This document shows positions 14,101 to 24,827 of a DNA stretch of 64,000 nt, in pieces; the stretch's first letter is position 1; every line of letters begins with the position of its first letter. This stretch comes from Strongyloides papillosus (lineage: Eukaryota > Nematoda > Chromadorea > Rhabditida > Strongyloididae), in the NCBI GenBank assembly GCA_005656395.1, contig SRSI01000004.1, positions 992,001 to 1,056,000 of the forward strand, given 5' to 3'. The position numbers and the translations under genes are program-made. The notes beneath the pieces were generated by a model. That model ran no database searches and was not told the origin of the DNA. It saw only the letters and a program-made list of their open reading frames with translations.

Positions 14101-15736
14101 ATTTTTTTAAAAAATTGGTACCACAAGCAAATATGTTATTTATAGTTATATTTTTATATTGTTTATCCAAATTATTCTAGTTTACAAATTTTTTGGATGA
14201 TTTATAAAAACACTTTTTGTATGGAGGGTGAAAATTAAATTTTATGGTTATAGTATAATAGGAATTTTAACAATATAGCTATAAATAATAGAATATATAA
14301 TATTTAAATCAAGAAAAAAATTATATCTATTACTTTAGTAATAAATTTATAATACAAATTATTTCAAGTTTTACTTATTCAATCTCTATTTGATTATTTT
14401 AAAGAGATTAAATTTGAATGGCAAATCACTAGCTGGTGAAATTTGCAGATATTTGTTCATGGAAAATACATAAATATTACTTTCGACTAATATTTTCTAC
14501 ATGAATATTATTGACAGATAATTGAATTGAAATAATTACCATAAAGTAGTTTTGTAAAAATAAATCAAAGGATAAAATTCAAGGGTTTTATTAAAATGGA
14601 AAAGATAAAATTAAAAAAAGATTATATATAGAAATACTATAAAGTAATAATAAATATATTATAGGAGGTATGAAAGACTGTTTTTTATAAAATAGGTTAA
14701 TCATAATTGAGGAGGAATGGAAAATTTATAGCAAATTTCTTTAAAAATTAAATTAAATAATAGTATGAAATACTATTTTCTATAGTAATTTCTTACTTAA
14801 ATAAAATTTATCCTTTATTATTTATCTTAACGTAGGTAAAGCAACCAATAGCAATAACATTGGCAAAACATAGAAACATGTTTATAGTAACCTGAAAAGA
14901 TTTTTGTAGGATAATTCTGCATATGTTATCAATCAAAAATAAGGATTTAGAAATTTTTATCTTTCTACAAATGTTAGCAAAAAAGATTCTAAATATATAT
15001 TCATTATTTTGCCACTTTAATAATAATATTTTTTTTTATATAAATTAGACGAATATCAATTTGTTAGATGGAAATATGTCTTTGAGTGTACTTTATCAGG
15101 GATTATCTTTTTATAAATGAGGTATAAATCATAACAAGTGATAATATTTCTTTTAGCAAAGTAATTTTTATAACTATAAACATAATATAAAACAAAATAT
15201 TTTAATTTATTTTATTTCATTACAAAATCATATTATCATTTTTGATATATAACATTAAAGAGAATAGAATCTTCTTTAAGTCAAATTGACTGGTAAATTC
15301 ATTCCTTCATAAGAAGATTAAACCATTTGAAAGTCAAAACATATCATGTTACAGAAATATCTTCTTCAGCTAATATTACCGAAAATGGTTTGACAATCAG
15401 TTTTCATTTATAAGTAGTATATGTTTATCTACTTAAATGAAATAGAAATCTTAAAGGAAAAAGATGATATTTCATGTGAGAAAACTCAAATCTAGTACAT
15501 GTAAGGTTATAATATTTTTATTTGCTTACTTTTAAAATAAATTTTTATAAGTTAAAGAGAGAAAATAAAAATAATAAAGGTATATAAAAGATAAATCTTT
15601 TCATCAATCAAAAATATTTATTTTAATTTTTAAAGATATATAGAAATTTATTATCCATAAGATTACGTAGGTGAGTGCCAACATATCAATATATTTTATC
15701 ATTAATGAAAAGTAATGAAAAACTTTTAGAAAAATA

Positions 15737-15757
15737 TTATATATATATATATATATA
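15737..15757. repeat. (AT)n microsatellite
   Basis: About ten TA dinucleotide units in a row inside the gene desert. Shorter AT runs occur elsewhere, for example near 810 and 7590. Confidence 0.85.
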
Positions 15758-16976
15758 AAACACGATTTATTAACTATTTATACTTAAACTTAAACTGGCA
15801 TTCTTCCGCTTCCAGTATTCATTTAACTTAAACCATAATATCATTAACTTTAATACATATTTAATCAAAACAACAAATTTTTACCCAAAAAAAAACAAGT
15901 TCCATGAAGATAATTAAAACTTGACCATATCATGTAAAATGGAAATAATGTAATTTAGGAAGAAATAATACAACAAACATTTTTTTAAAAGAACGGGATA
16001 TGAAAATTGATAATAAATTTATATCTTTTTAAGGTAATTTTACTGTTTTTACCCATTGAGAGGTTATTTTTGAAAGAGGGTAAGGCAATTTCAAAATTAT
16101 GTATTGAATGAACCAGGTTAATGTGAAAAATGAATTTAATTATTTAAAAGTGTTTTTAAAAAAGGAACATCTACTGAGAAACACAACTAAATACAATTAA
16201 ATATTTAGAAAATTATAAAAAGAAGGTTAGGTTTATTAAGTTAAGTAATTAAAATAAGTTGACGACATGTAAATTATTTCTTATATTCAAAAAATGTTAA
16301 AAATTCTACTATGTATAAAATTGATATAAGTATAAAAATAACTGTTAAAGTGATATGAATTAAATTTTTTTTTCTATAATACTTCAAAATTAGCTTTGTA
16401 TTTTAACATAGAAGGATAAAAAAAATGGTAAATTTAGGTGTAATAATAAAAATAAAACCTTACAAATACTTTTTCTTTAGAATTACTTTTACAATGTACA
16501 GTAGAAATATATTTGAGTGTTATTCGATGGAAGTAATTTTCTTTTGTTTCATAACTTTTCTATCTTTTCATTTCTAAGGCATAAGATGTTATTAACTTTA
16601 ATTTTTTTTATACTTAATAGCATGATTTAAAACAATTTTAGGTAAGGAACACCGAAATTTAAATAAAACGTTAAAAGAAGTTGATGGCGTGTGGTGTTAA
16701 TTGAAGTAACAACACCAGTTATTATTAATTTTTTAAAGTTTATTGTTACGTTCATTATCATTATATAAAGATTGAAAAACTGTTTAATAAATTTTTAAGC
16801 TTAAAATATTTGTACCAATTTTTTATATAAATTTTCTTCAATAAAATAATTTATTTTAACCCTTTAATATTACTAATTATAATAAAATATTCCGATACAT
16901 CATTTTGATAAGATGAATTGATAATATTTTTTAAGTAAGACATATATTTTTTATTTGTATTTGATGTCAGTATATA

Positions 16977-16984
16977 AGATAAGA
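16977..16984 (+). promoter_or_regulatory. GATA-type site upstream of the UGT gene
   Basis: AGATAAGA lies about 155 bases upstream of the UGT start codon. It matches the GATA-factor core that drives intestinal genes in C. elegans (ELT-2 family). Gut expression of a detoxification enzyme would be reasonable, but this is inference from one short match. Confidence 0.3.
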
Positions 16985-17136
16985 ATTATCAAAAAAACTA
17001 CATTTAACTACCTGATAGCGCATATTAATAACAGTTTAAAAAAACAGTTTATTCTTTAATAGTCCTTATCAAATATTGTAAATAAACACTATTCTGGAGT
17101 ATTTTATTTTTAAAATTAATTTCACAACATATTATA

Positions 17137-18701
17137 ATGAAACGCATACTAATAAATATTATTATATGTATTAACTTTTATGTAATATATTGTAAAAATA
17201 TTTTAATACATAATATGTTTAGTTCTAAATCACATTCTGCCTCGATACATCCTTTAGCTAAGGAATTAACTTTACTTGGAAATAACGTTACACTTTTTAA
17301 TTATGGTGTCAAAAGTATTGGAAAATATAGTGGAATTATAACAAAGGAAATTCTATTTAATGATACAGAAATGTATGAATCTCAAATTGAGTTATTTGGT
17401 AAATTAACATGGAGAAAACCTGACCCATCTATAGTTCAAATTCTACCAAAATTAATGTTAAAATACGGCATGTATTTGTCTGAGAATAATGATTATATGG
17501 ATATTCTTAATACAAAATGGGATGCAATTATTGTAAATGAAGCTTTAATTGGGCAAGCAGCAGTATCAGCTATATATATGAAGGAAAAATATAATATTCC
17601 TATTATATCACTTTCAACTACAGGTATTATTTTATTTCAACTAACTATCTATTTTCAGATTATACTTTTTATCAAGCTTTATTTCGAGGTCTGGAAAGGT
17701 ATTATCTTATTGAAGGAAATATTTACTTTGATGGTGAGACACAACATAAACCTACAAATTTTTATTATAAATTTATGACGTTTATTAATAATATAAGAGA
17801 ATATGATGTATTTGTTAATAAAATTTCTACTATATATCAAATAGTGGCTGATTATATAAATGTTACTGTCTCATTGGAAAAATTTTACTCATACTCATCA
17901 TGGAATATTGTTGAAACATTTGATAAAATATTTCTACCATCACCAAGAATCTCATCAATTACATATACGGGTGCTTCTTGTGACAATATTATTCAACTAG
18001 ACGAAGAAAGTAATAAACATTTCAATTTCAGTTACATAATTAATAATAATAATATGAGTAAAGGGATTATTTATATGGCTTTTGGCTCACAAATGCCTTG
18101 GAATTGGGCACCCATTGAGGTGATTAACAATTTCCTAGATGCTTTTAGAAGATTAAGTGATTATACCGTTATTTGGAGTATAAATATCAATATAACTAAT
18201 ATAACTATCCCTTCAAATACATATCTTCATAAATGGGTTCCACAAACATTAATACTAAGTCATAATAGAACGAAACTTTTCATTACCCATGGTGGACTAA
18301 AAAGTTTTAAAGAAAGTATATGTGGTGGAGTTCCAATGTTGTCAATACCATTCTACATAGATCAGACAAAAAACTCATTAAATGGGGAATTACTTGGAAT
18401 ACTTGAAAGATTAGATAGATTTAGATTATCATCTAATAACATCTATGATAAAATTATTAAAATACTTAAAAATGAAAGCTACAAATTAAATATACTAAAA
18501 ACAAAAGAATTTATAAATGATAGAATTGTTAATCCAACAGAAGAAAGTACTTTCAACATTCTAAAGATTATTAGAATAAAACATAAGTATCCAAGTAGTG
18601 AAGAATTCTGGAAAGTTAGAGGGAGTAAATTAAATTTTCTAACAAGGTATTTTTGTGATACATTTATAATAACCTCCATTGTAGTAATATTACTGATATA
18701 A
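17137..18701 (+). CDS. UDP-glucuronosyltransferase (UGT family)
   Basis: Two exons, 17137-17623 and 17659-18701, separated by a 35-bp GT-AG intron in phase 1; together they encode 509 residues. UGTs transfer glucuronic acid or glucose from the UDP-sugar to small lipophilic molecules, usually at the ER membrane facing the lumen. Residues 1-19 look like a signal peptide. A His in the first sugar-acceptor segment (SKSHS) is in the place of the catalytic His. The C-terminal half carries the family signature: WVPQ, then ITHGG at about residue 370, a GGVP...P segment, and DQ about 30 residues later. A hydrophobic tail of about 17 residues ends the protein and would be the membrane anchor, but it lacks the usual long cytosolic Lys-rich end. 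Length is slightly below the usual 520-535. The gene is tail-to-tail with rnr-1. The substrate cannot be read from the sequence. Confidence 0.9.
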
Positions 18702-18735
18702 AAGTGAATTTAAAAAAATACTATTGAATGATTAA

Positions 18736-18741
18736 TTTATT
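18736..18741 (-). terminator. Poly(A) signal of rnr-1
   Basis: AATAAA on the minus strand, 43 bases past the rnr-1 stop codon, inside the 82-bp gap shared with the convergent UGT gene. Confidence 0.5.
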
Positions 18742-18783
18742 TTCTCAATATTAAAATAATTAAAAAAACAAACAATTAAAAAA

Positions 18784-21251
18784 TTAACCGCTACAAGCGA
18801 GACAGGCAGGTTCGTCTTCCTCAAGAATGGAAGAAACTTTTCCTTTTACATTATTCTCTTTTACATTCCCATGTTTTTCACCCAATGGTATTTTTGAGGT
18901 ATTTTGGAGTGCTGATTTATCAACGGTAAATTTAACAGCACCAACGGCAGGTTTAGTTCTTAAGTAGTACATCCCCGTCTTTAATCCACGTTTCCAACCG
19001 TGGAAATGCATAGAACTACAAATTGCATATGATGGTCTAGCCACATGAAGATTAAGGGATTGTGATTGATCAATGAAAGCACCACGATCAGCAGCCATCT
19101 CAATAATATCTTTCTGGGAGATTTCCCATACAGTTTTATAAAGCTCTTTAATATCATTGGGTATTTCTTTTATATTTTGGATAGATCCATTATCAGCTAT
19201 TATTTCATTCATTAGTTCTTCGGTCCATAAGTTAAGTTCAATTAAATCTTTAAGAAGATGTGGATTTACAATTTGGAAATCACCAGAAAGGACACGCCTG
19301 GAGTAGATATTTGATGTATATGGTTCAATTGATTCATTATTACCGAGAATTTGAGCAGTTGAGGCAGTAGGCATTGGAGCAAGTAGCAAAGAATTTCTTA
19401 CACCATGTTTAGCAATATTTGCTTTCAATGTATCCCAGTCCCATAGATTGCTTGGCCTGACATTCCACATATCGTATTGAAGAATTCCTTTAGATACTGG
19501 CGATCCTTCATAAGTTTCATAAGGTCCATCGCGTTCAGCCAATTCACATGAAGCCTCCAAGGCACCATGGTAAATTGTTTCGAAAATCTGTTTATTAAGT
19601 TCTTTAGCTTGAGGTGAGGTAAATGGATATCTCATGAGCATGAATGCATCTGCCAAACCTTGAACACCAATACCTATTGGACGGTGTCTCATATTAGAAT
19701 TCTTAGCTTCTGGAACTGGGTAATAATTCACATCGATAATCTTATTTAAATTCCTGGTCAAAATTTTAGCAACATAGTGTAGTTGAGTAAAATTGAAAAC
19801 AGGTTTCCCATTTTCTATATCAACAAATCTATTGAGAGCAATAGATCCTAGATTACATACAGCAACTTCATCTGGTGAACAATATTCAACAATTTCGGTA
19901 CAGAGATTAGAACACTTGATAGTTCCAAGATTTTGTTGATTACTTTTCCGATTACAATGATCTTTATAAACCATGTAAGGTGTGCCAGTTTCAATCTGAC
20001 TTTCACAAATCTTTTGCCAAATAACTCTTGCTTTAATTTGCTTTCTGTAGCGTTTCTCCTCCTCATATTTGATGTATAATTTCTCGAATTCATCACCCCA
20101 ACAATCCTCAAGCCCAGGACATTCGTGAGGGCACATCAACGACCAATAAGAATCTTTTTCAACACGTTTCATGAATAAATCAGGAACCCAAAGACCATAG
20201 AACAAATCTCGTGCTCTTTCCTCTTCTGGACCTGTATTCTTTTTAAGATCCAGAAATTCCATGATATCAGCGTGCCATGGTTCTAGATATATCGCAAATG
20301 CTCCGGGCCTTTTATTTCCACCCTGGTCGACATAACGTGCTGTATTATTAAAAACCCTCAACATTGGAATCAATCCATTTGATGTCCCATTTGTCCCACC
20401 AATAAATGAACCATTAGCTCTAATACAGTGAACATTTAAGCCAATACCACCTGCAGATTTCGAGATCAAAGCGCATTGTTTAAGTGTGTCGTAAATCCCT
20501 TCTATTGAATCACCAGCCATTGTTAATAAGAAACATGAGGACAATTGAGGACGCCTAGTTCCCGCGTTAAATAAAGTTGGAGAAGCATGAGTGAACCACT
20601 TCTGAGACATATAATCATAAGTCTCAATGACAGAATTAATATCTTCTCCGTGAATCCCAACAGCAACACGCATCAATAGATGTTGAGGTCTCTCGGCAAT
20701 TTTCCCATTTATCTTTAAAAGATAGGAACGCTCCAACGTCTTGAAACCGAAATAAGAAAAGTCAAAATCCCTGTTGTAAACAATTGCAGAGTTCAGTTTA
20801 TCAGCGTTCTTCAGGATGATATCGTGTGTTTCTCTACTTATCATTGGCATATGAACTCCTGTAATATTATGGTGGTAGTTATATAAATCATCCATTACTT
20901 CAGAGAAACTCTTCTTCGTTTGTTTATGCATGTTTGAAATGGCGATTCTTGCTGCTAATATAGCATAATCAGGATGAATTGTTGTCATGTTAGCTGCAAC
21001 TTCTGCTGCAAGATTATCTAACTCAACCGTTGATACACCATTATACAGTCCCTGGATAACTTTAAACGTTACCAAACTCTAGAATAAAATAAAAAAGCAT
21101 TACAACAAAAAGCAGAAAAACCAACAGGGTCAATGTAATCCATATTAAGTTTGTAGCATAATTTACTTATTCTGGATGTTATTTTATCGAAATGGACATT
21201 CTCCCTCCGTCCATCACGCTTCTCAACGTATAAAGAGTTAGTACGCTTCAT
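18784..21251 (-). CDS. rnr-1: Ribonucleoside-diphosphate reductase large subunit
   Basis: Exon 1 is 21251-21126 and exon 2 is 21078-18784, joined in phase 0 across a 47-bp intron; the product is about 806 residues, against 792 in the human enzyme. It reduces ribonucleoside diphosphates to deoxy forms for DNA synthesis, in the cytosol, with a small diiron subunit not in this window. The N-terminus has the ATP-cone region ([13 protein letters not shown]). Active-site parts are all visible: the Cys of QLSSCF, the Asn-x-Cys-x-Glu set in KCSNLCTE, the second redox Cys in VAVCNL, and the Tyr pair of GMYYLRT. The C-terminal CLAC pair is the shuttle thiol site. The junction is confirmed because D-P at the end of exon 1 joins [10 protein letters not shown] as in other class Ia enzymes. 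TATA and E2F matches lie upstream. Confidence 0.97.
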
Positions 21252-21317
21252 ATTAATGAATATTAAATTGTAGAGTTGGTGAAATAAATTAATCTATCTT
21301 GCATTCACCTCGCCTCC

Positions 21318-21324
21318 TTATATA
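21318..21324 (-). promoter_or_regulatory. TATA-like box of rnr-1
   Basis: TATATAA on the minus strand about 67 bases upstream of the rnr-1 start codon. The placement fits a core promoter with a short leader. Confidence 0.4.
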
Positions 21325-21356
21325 CACCAATACATATTTGACCTTAAAAAAATACA

Positions 21357-21364
21357 GCGGGAAA
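21357..21364 (-). promoter_or_regulatory. E2F consensus site of rnr-1
   Basis: TTTCCCGC on the minus strand, 106 bases upstream of the start codon and about 33 bases upstream of the TATA-like box. It matches the E2F/DP consensus TTTSSCGC exactly. Ribonucleotide reductase genes are classic E2F targets in animals, so sequence and gene function agree. Confidence 0.6.
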
Positions 21365-21639
21365 AAAGGTATTATTACAAAATAATCCTTTTGTCTAATA
21401 AGTAACAGTGAGCGCCAATAGTCCCTAACCATATAACTATTTGTTTTATCTGTCACAATGATAGATACATTCCCTTAAACAAAATAAAAGTCATTCATCA
21501 GAGTTACTGATTAATGTTCTGCTAGATTAATCACAACATAATTTGTTTTGTTGGAATTATGTTCGAGAAATTTATTTTTCAAATATTGATAAGGATTTAT
21601 TGTTCTCTTCAAGTTTCCACCTTATAACACATGACTAAT

Positions 21640-21870
21640 ATCTAGTAATGACTCTTTGAAGGGATTGCTCTTCATCCATGAGATATATCCATACTTTTTC
21701 ATCAATGGGGACCTTTGTCCCATGAAAGTCCAAGAAATCTAACTGGACCCGGTTGTTTTATTTTTCGGTGATACCAATGTCAACTTCTATGTTTATCCAC
21801 TGCCATTAGTGTTGGGAAGGTAGTACTAGAAATCATGTGGGATTTTTTTTGTTCTTGAAATATTTCCCTC
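21640..21870 (-). pseudogene. Possible decayed retroelement polymerase fragment
   Basis: On the minus strand around 21,770-21,715 one frame gives a short F-L-G-x-x-W core preceded by basic residues and Pro/Gly, like the segment downstream of the YxDD box in LTR-type reverse transcriptases. Within about 60 codons the reading is broken by several stop codons, and the best frame shifts after the W. No flanking long terminal repeats were recognised and the YxDD box itself was not found at the expected spacing. This could be chance similarity; the high local GC and broken frames are what make a degenerate insertion plausible. Confidence 0.22.
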
Positions 21871-22933
21871 AAATATAGGTTATTTTGAATTATGTTGGCG
21901 TCTATTAACTTCAGAAAGTGGAGTTACAAGAATCCAGCCGTTAGAATAGGGGGGATGCTTAAAGCGACATAGGAAGCCTCACCGGGAGAATATCAAACCC
22001 GTTTTCTACGCATTCGGGGTGCATCAAATTCCTAGTTTTTTTTCTTAGAAATCTATTCTAGAGAAAATTGGATTTTATTTTTCAGTAATACTAGAAAGTG
22101 TTATGATATTTTAATATAATGACTGTACAGTATATGAAGAATACACAGTGAGGAGCACAGATTTCCACGTCATGTGTCTTACAACACATTTTCCCCTTGA
22201 GAATACTATAAACGTTTGTGAAAATGTTATAGGGGGAGAAACTTTTGTTGCACACTTTCCTTATCTGTATAGAAGTAGCCGTTTGGATGAATTATTATAG
22301 TTAACGAAAACTGATTGAAGTGTTTACTAATATTATAATTTTTGATTCTTTATCAGACAAAATTTTTGTGTATATATTTTTATCTCTTGTCACAAATATT
22401 GGATTATATTTAGTTGAACTATGGTTAAATATTTTGATTGTAAATATCTATGGATATAAGGAAAGAATTTTTAAAAAGGCTATAGGTGAATTCACTATTC
22501 TGAGTCGACGAAGAAATTCAATCCCATGAAGTAGACCAATATTTCAACAAGGTACATTAATGAGTCGTTTATGCTTTGTTTATCATGTACAATGTGCTTG
22601 GAAATGCTTCTTACTGTAAGATTCAATCATTTAATATTAACATATCTGGTTTCTAATGAAATTTTTTTCTCATTCTCCAGTTGATGATTGTATATCTAAA
22701 AACAATAAAATACTTCGATAGAGTTAGATGCATCATTAAAATTGTTTATATAAATTGTCTTTCTCAAATGAAACTCATTTTTTTACTTTGATGGTTTGAT
22801 TTATTGCCATAATTATATTCTCATGAAGGGAATCAATTTTAAAATATCTTAAGGCCTGAACAGATGTTCAAATTGTTCAAGGTAAATTGTTAAATTAGTA
22901 AACGGACTTCGCTTTAAAATAATGTGATATTTC

Positions 22934-22945
22934 AACCCCGGGGTT
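22934..22945. repeat. GC-rich perfect palindrome AACCCCGGGGTT
   Basis: A 12-bp perfect palindrome, flanked by TTTC on the left and AGAAA on the right so that the symmetry extends further with one unpaired base. It is conspicuous in DNA that is mostly A and T. Confidence 0.85.
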
Positions 22946-24083
22946 AGAAATTTATGAGTTGTTCGAAATTGTTCCCTGATAGGTATAGCAGAACATCTCT
23001 AGATTTGGAAAAAAATTTTATTTGTTCAACAACGAGGAAATGTGGACAATTACCTGAGAATTTTTTTCTAAATTTAATTAAATAGCACATAACAAAGTGC
23101 ATGTAAACTTTTTATCGCTAGTGGTATAATCATTGTGGTATAAAGTAAAATTTATTATTTTTATCATTTCAAAATAAAAATACTTTCTGATAATTCCTTG
23201 ATAACAAATTTGAATACTATCCGATTAAAATGTATTTTATCAAACACTAAGAGGGAACAACTTCTAATGAAAAATTGACATTTTTTGAATGCAAATTAAA
23301 TAAATAATGTTAACTCTTTAACATTTTTAAAAACAATTCATTAAATAATTGTGTAATTAACATTGAAAGGAAAATTGGGAAGTAAAATTTAGCAATTGAT
23401 TTGTAAATAATAAATTTTACGACTAAATAACAGTCAATTATATTTAATGTAAAGTTTAATATTGATTATAATTAAATATTTATATTTTCAAAGAGTATAG
23501 AGCCTGGTTTTTCCACGTCATGGTATTTGCATAATTCACTCAACTTTATTTTAATATAACGATGTTTTCATTAAAAGACAAAATTCATTTTATTGTTATT
23601 TTCATGTTTTACCAATTTCTTTAACTGGTTACAAAAATAAAATTTGAATTAGGTAAAAATATAATGTTGAATATCTTAAAGTTAAGTTATATTTTATCAT
23701 CTTTCAATTCAAATATCAAAATAATGTATATATTTATATATTTAAAAATATAATAAAACATCAACGTTTACTGATTCTTCTAAATGAAAAAAAGAATATG
23801 CATTTAATATCAGTTGCTTTAGAATAAAATAAAGTATATGAATTTTTTGATAAATGATTGAAATATTTTAAAATTTAAAAAATCACGTATGTAAAATGTT
23901 TCACTATTCACTTTTTTTAATTAAACGGGGTTGTTTTTATGTTTCCTAACTTTATTTTTCATTTGATATTCAATTATTGTACCCACGTAGCGTATAGAGA
24001 TAACAAAATATCATAATGACGTTTCAAGTGAGCATATGCTTACGCAATCGAGATAACTGAACCATTACATATTTTACTTAACT

Positions 24084-24090
24084 TTATAAA
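24084..24090 (+). promoter_or_regulatory. TATA box of the small HSP gene
   Basis: TTATAAA about 140 bases upstream of the ATG, a suitable distance for a short leader that contains the small intron at 24165-24214. I saw no clear heat-shock element (inverted GAA/TTC units two bases apart) in the 200 bases upstream. Confidence 0.45.
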
Positions 24091-24164
24091 CGACAACAAG
24101 AGTGAAAAAAAAACAATTTTTAAAGAGGAGTGCTTTTGATATTTCAGAATTAATTATTATATAA

Positions 24165-24214
24165 GTAAGTTGTTATATTGTTTTATTTTATATTTTAATT
24201 AACTTTCTTATTAG
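24165..24214 (+). other. Probable 5'UTR intron of the small HSP gene
   Basis: A full donor GTAAGT at 24165 and an acceptor TTATTAG ending at 24214 delimit 50 bp of T-rich sequence, the usual intron size here. It would leave a 16-base untranslated segment before the ATG at 24231. The acceptor could instead be a trans-splice site. Confidence 0.4.
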
Positions 24215-24230
24215 TATTTTGCTACAAAAA

Positions 24231-24827
24231 ATGTCTGTATTACATCAACATCACGAGTTTAAGACAACTGATCCTAGAGATCCAATGCAAAATTTTGATG
24301 AATTTCATAAGAAAACTTTTGGTGACTCTACGGCATCAACGTTTCCAAATCCTGCAACATCACTCCTCAAACAACATTTCCCTGAACATGCACATCATTT
24401 TAATGAATTTAATAAGAAAATGATGGAGTTACATAATCTTGATCCATTCACGGATGAGTGGCGTGTTAGAATGAATGAAATTCATAGTAACATTGCACCT
24501 GGATGTCATGGAAATTTAACAAATAATCACTTTGATAGTCAAGGAAATTTTTATTCTGTTATCAATATGGGAGATTTTAAACCAGAAGAAATTCATGTTG
24601 AGCTTAAAGGAAACAATCTCTTCATTAATGCTTCTCATAAAGAAGACACTCAAACAAATCATTTTAATAACAGTTTTTCACATGAAATTTCTATTCCCTC
24701 AACAATTGATATGAGAACTCTTCAGACAAATTTAAATTCTAAAGGCCAATTAATAATTGAAGCACGTTCCCTTCCAAAAGTAGAATCTATACAATCAAGC
24801 GTCCCTATATCAATCAACAAATATTAA
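24231..24827 (+). CDS. Small heat-shock protein (alpha-crystallin family)
   Basis: A single coding exon of 198 residues; the first ATG in frame is at 24231, and the TTG four codons earlier is not a credible start. These proteins form oligomers that hold unfolding proteins in soluble form. The N-terminal half is His/Phe/Asp-rich and variable. The alpha-crystallin domain spans about residues 100-190: it begins around the DSQGNFYSVINMGDFKPEEI stretch, continues with a beta-strand LFINASH, and ends with SKGQLIIEARS, the G-x-L core. The conserved Arg before the I-P of the dimer loop (Arg120 of human alpha-B) is replaced by His (FSHEISIP). The C-terminal I-x-I/V anchoring motif is only weakly represented (VPISINK). 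Possible TATA and leader intron lie upstream. Family assignment is firm; no one-to-one orthologue is claimed. Confidence 0.88.
   Translation: MSVLHQHHEFKTTDPRDPMQNFDEFHKKTFGDSTASTFPNPATSLLKQHFPEHAHHFNEFNKKMMELHNLDPFTDEWRVRMNEIHSNIAPGCHGNLTNNHFDSQGNFYSVINMGDFKPEEIHVELKGNNLFINASHKEDTQTNHFNNSFSHEISIPSTIDMRTLQTNLNSKGQLIIEARSLPKVESIQSSVPISINKY

Larger units (their letters stand above)
357..16976. other. Very long AT-rich region without a supportable gene
   Basis: About 16.6 kb with no open frame I can defend as coding on either strand. The few frames above 60 codons (near 5.1, 6.3, 8.5, 8.7, 11.0 and 13.5 kb) mostly open at TTG, are low-complexity Ile/Asn/Lys/Phe/Tyr strings, and have no splice partners. 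Small patches of higher GC occur at about 10.72-10.95 kb and 11.1-11.25 kb; both contain inverted repeats listed separately. The 10.73-10.95 kb patch also contains an ATG-poor 55-codon open frame on the plus strand ending with TAG near 10.95 kb. Large tracts between about 3 and 7.5 kb are purine-rich on the plus strand. I see no tRNA, rRNA, spliced-leader RNA or telomeric repeat. Confidence 0.6.
21365..24083. other. Intergenic region between rnr-1 and the small HSP
   Basis: About 2.7 kb upstream of two divergent genes. Stretches at about 21.6-22.5 kb and 22.85-23.05 kb have much higher GC than other intergenic DNA here, with short runs such as GGGGGG near 21950. No intact open frame has the look of a gene: one from about 22320 opens at GTG and is a low-complexity hydrophobic string. 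From about 23.1 kb to the HSP promoter it is ordinary AT-rich sequence. The AGCATATGCT palindrome near 24033 contains a CATATG E-box. Confidence 0.5.

Noticed and set aside
19848..20111. 87-codon minus-strand frame inside rnr-1
   Set aside because: Alternative-frame shadow of the rnr-1 coding sequence.
21900..22030. GC-rich stretch considered as a tRNA or other structured RNA
   Set aside because: No anticodon arm or T-loop consensus could be folded in the right order by eye.
22320..22529. 69-codon plus-strand hydrophobic frame
   Set aside because: Opens at GTG, has no ATG near the start and no partner exons.
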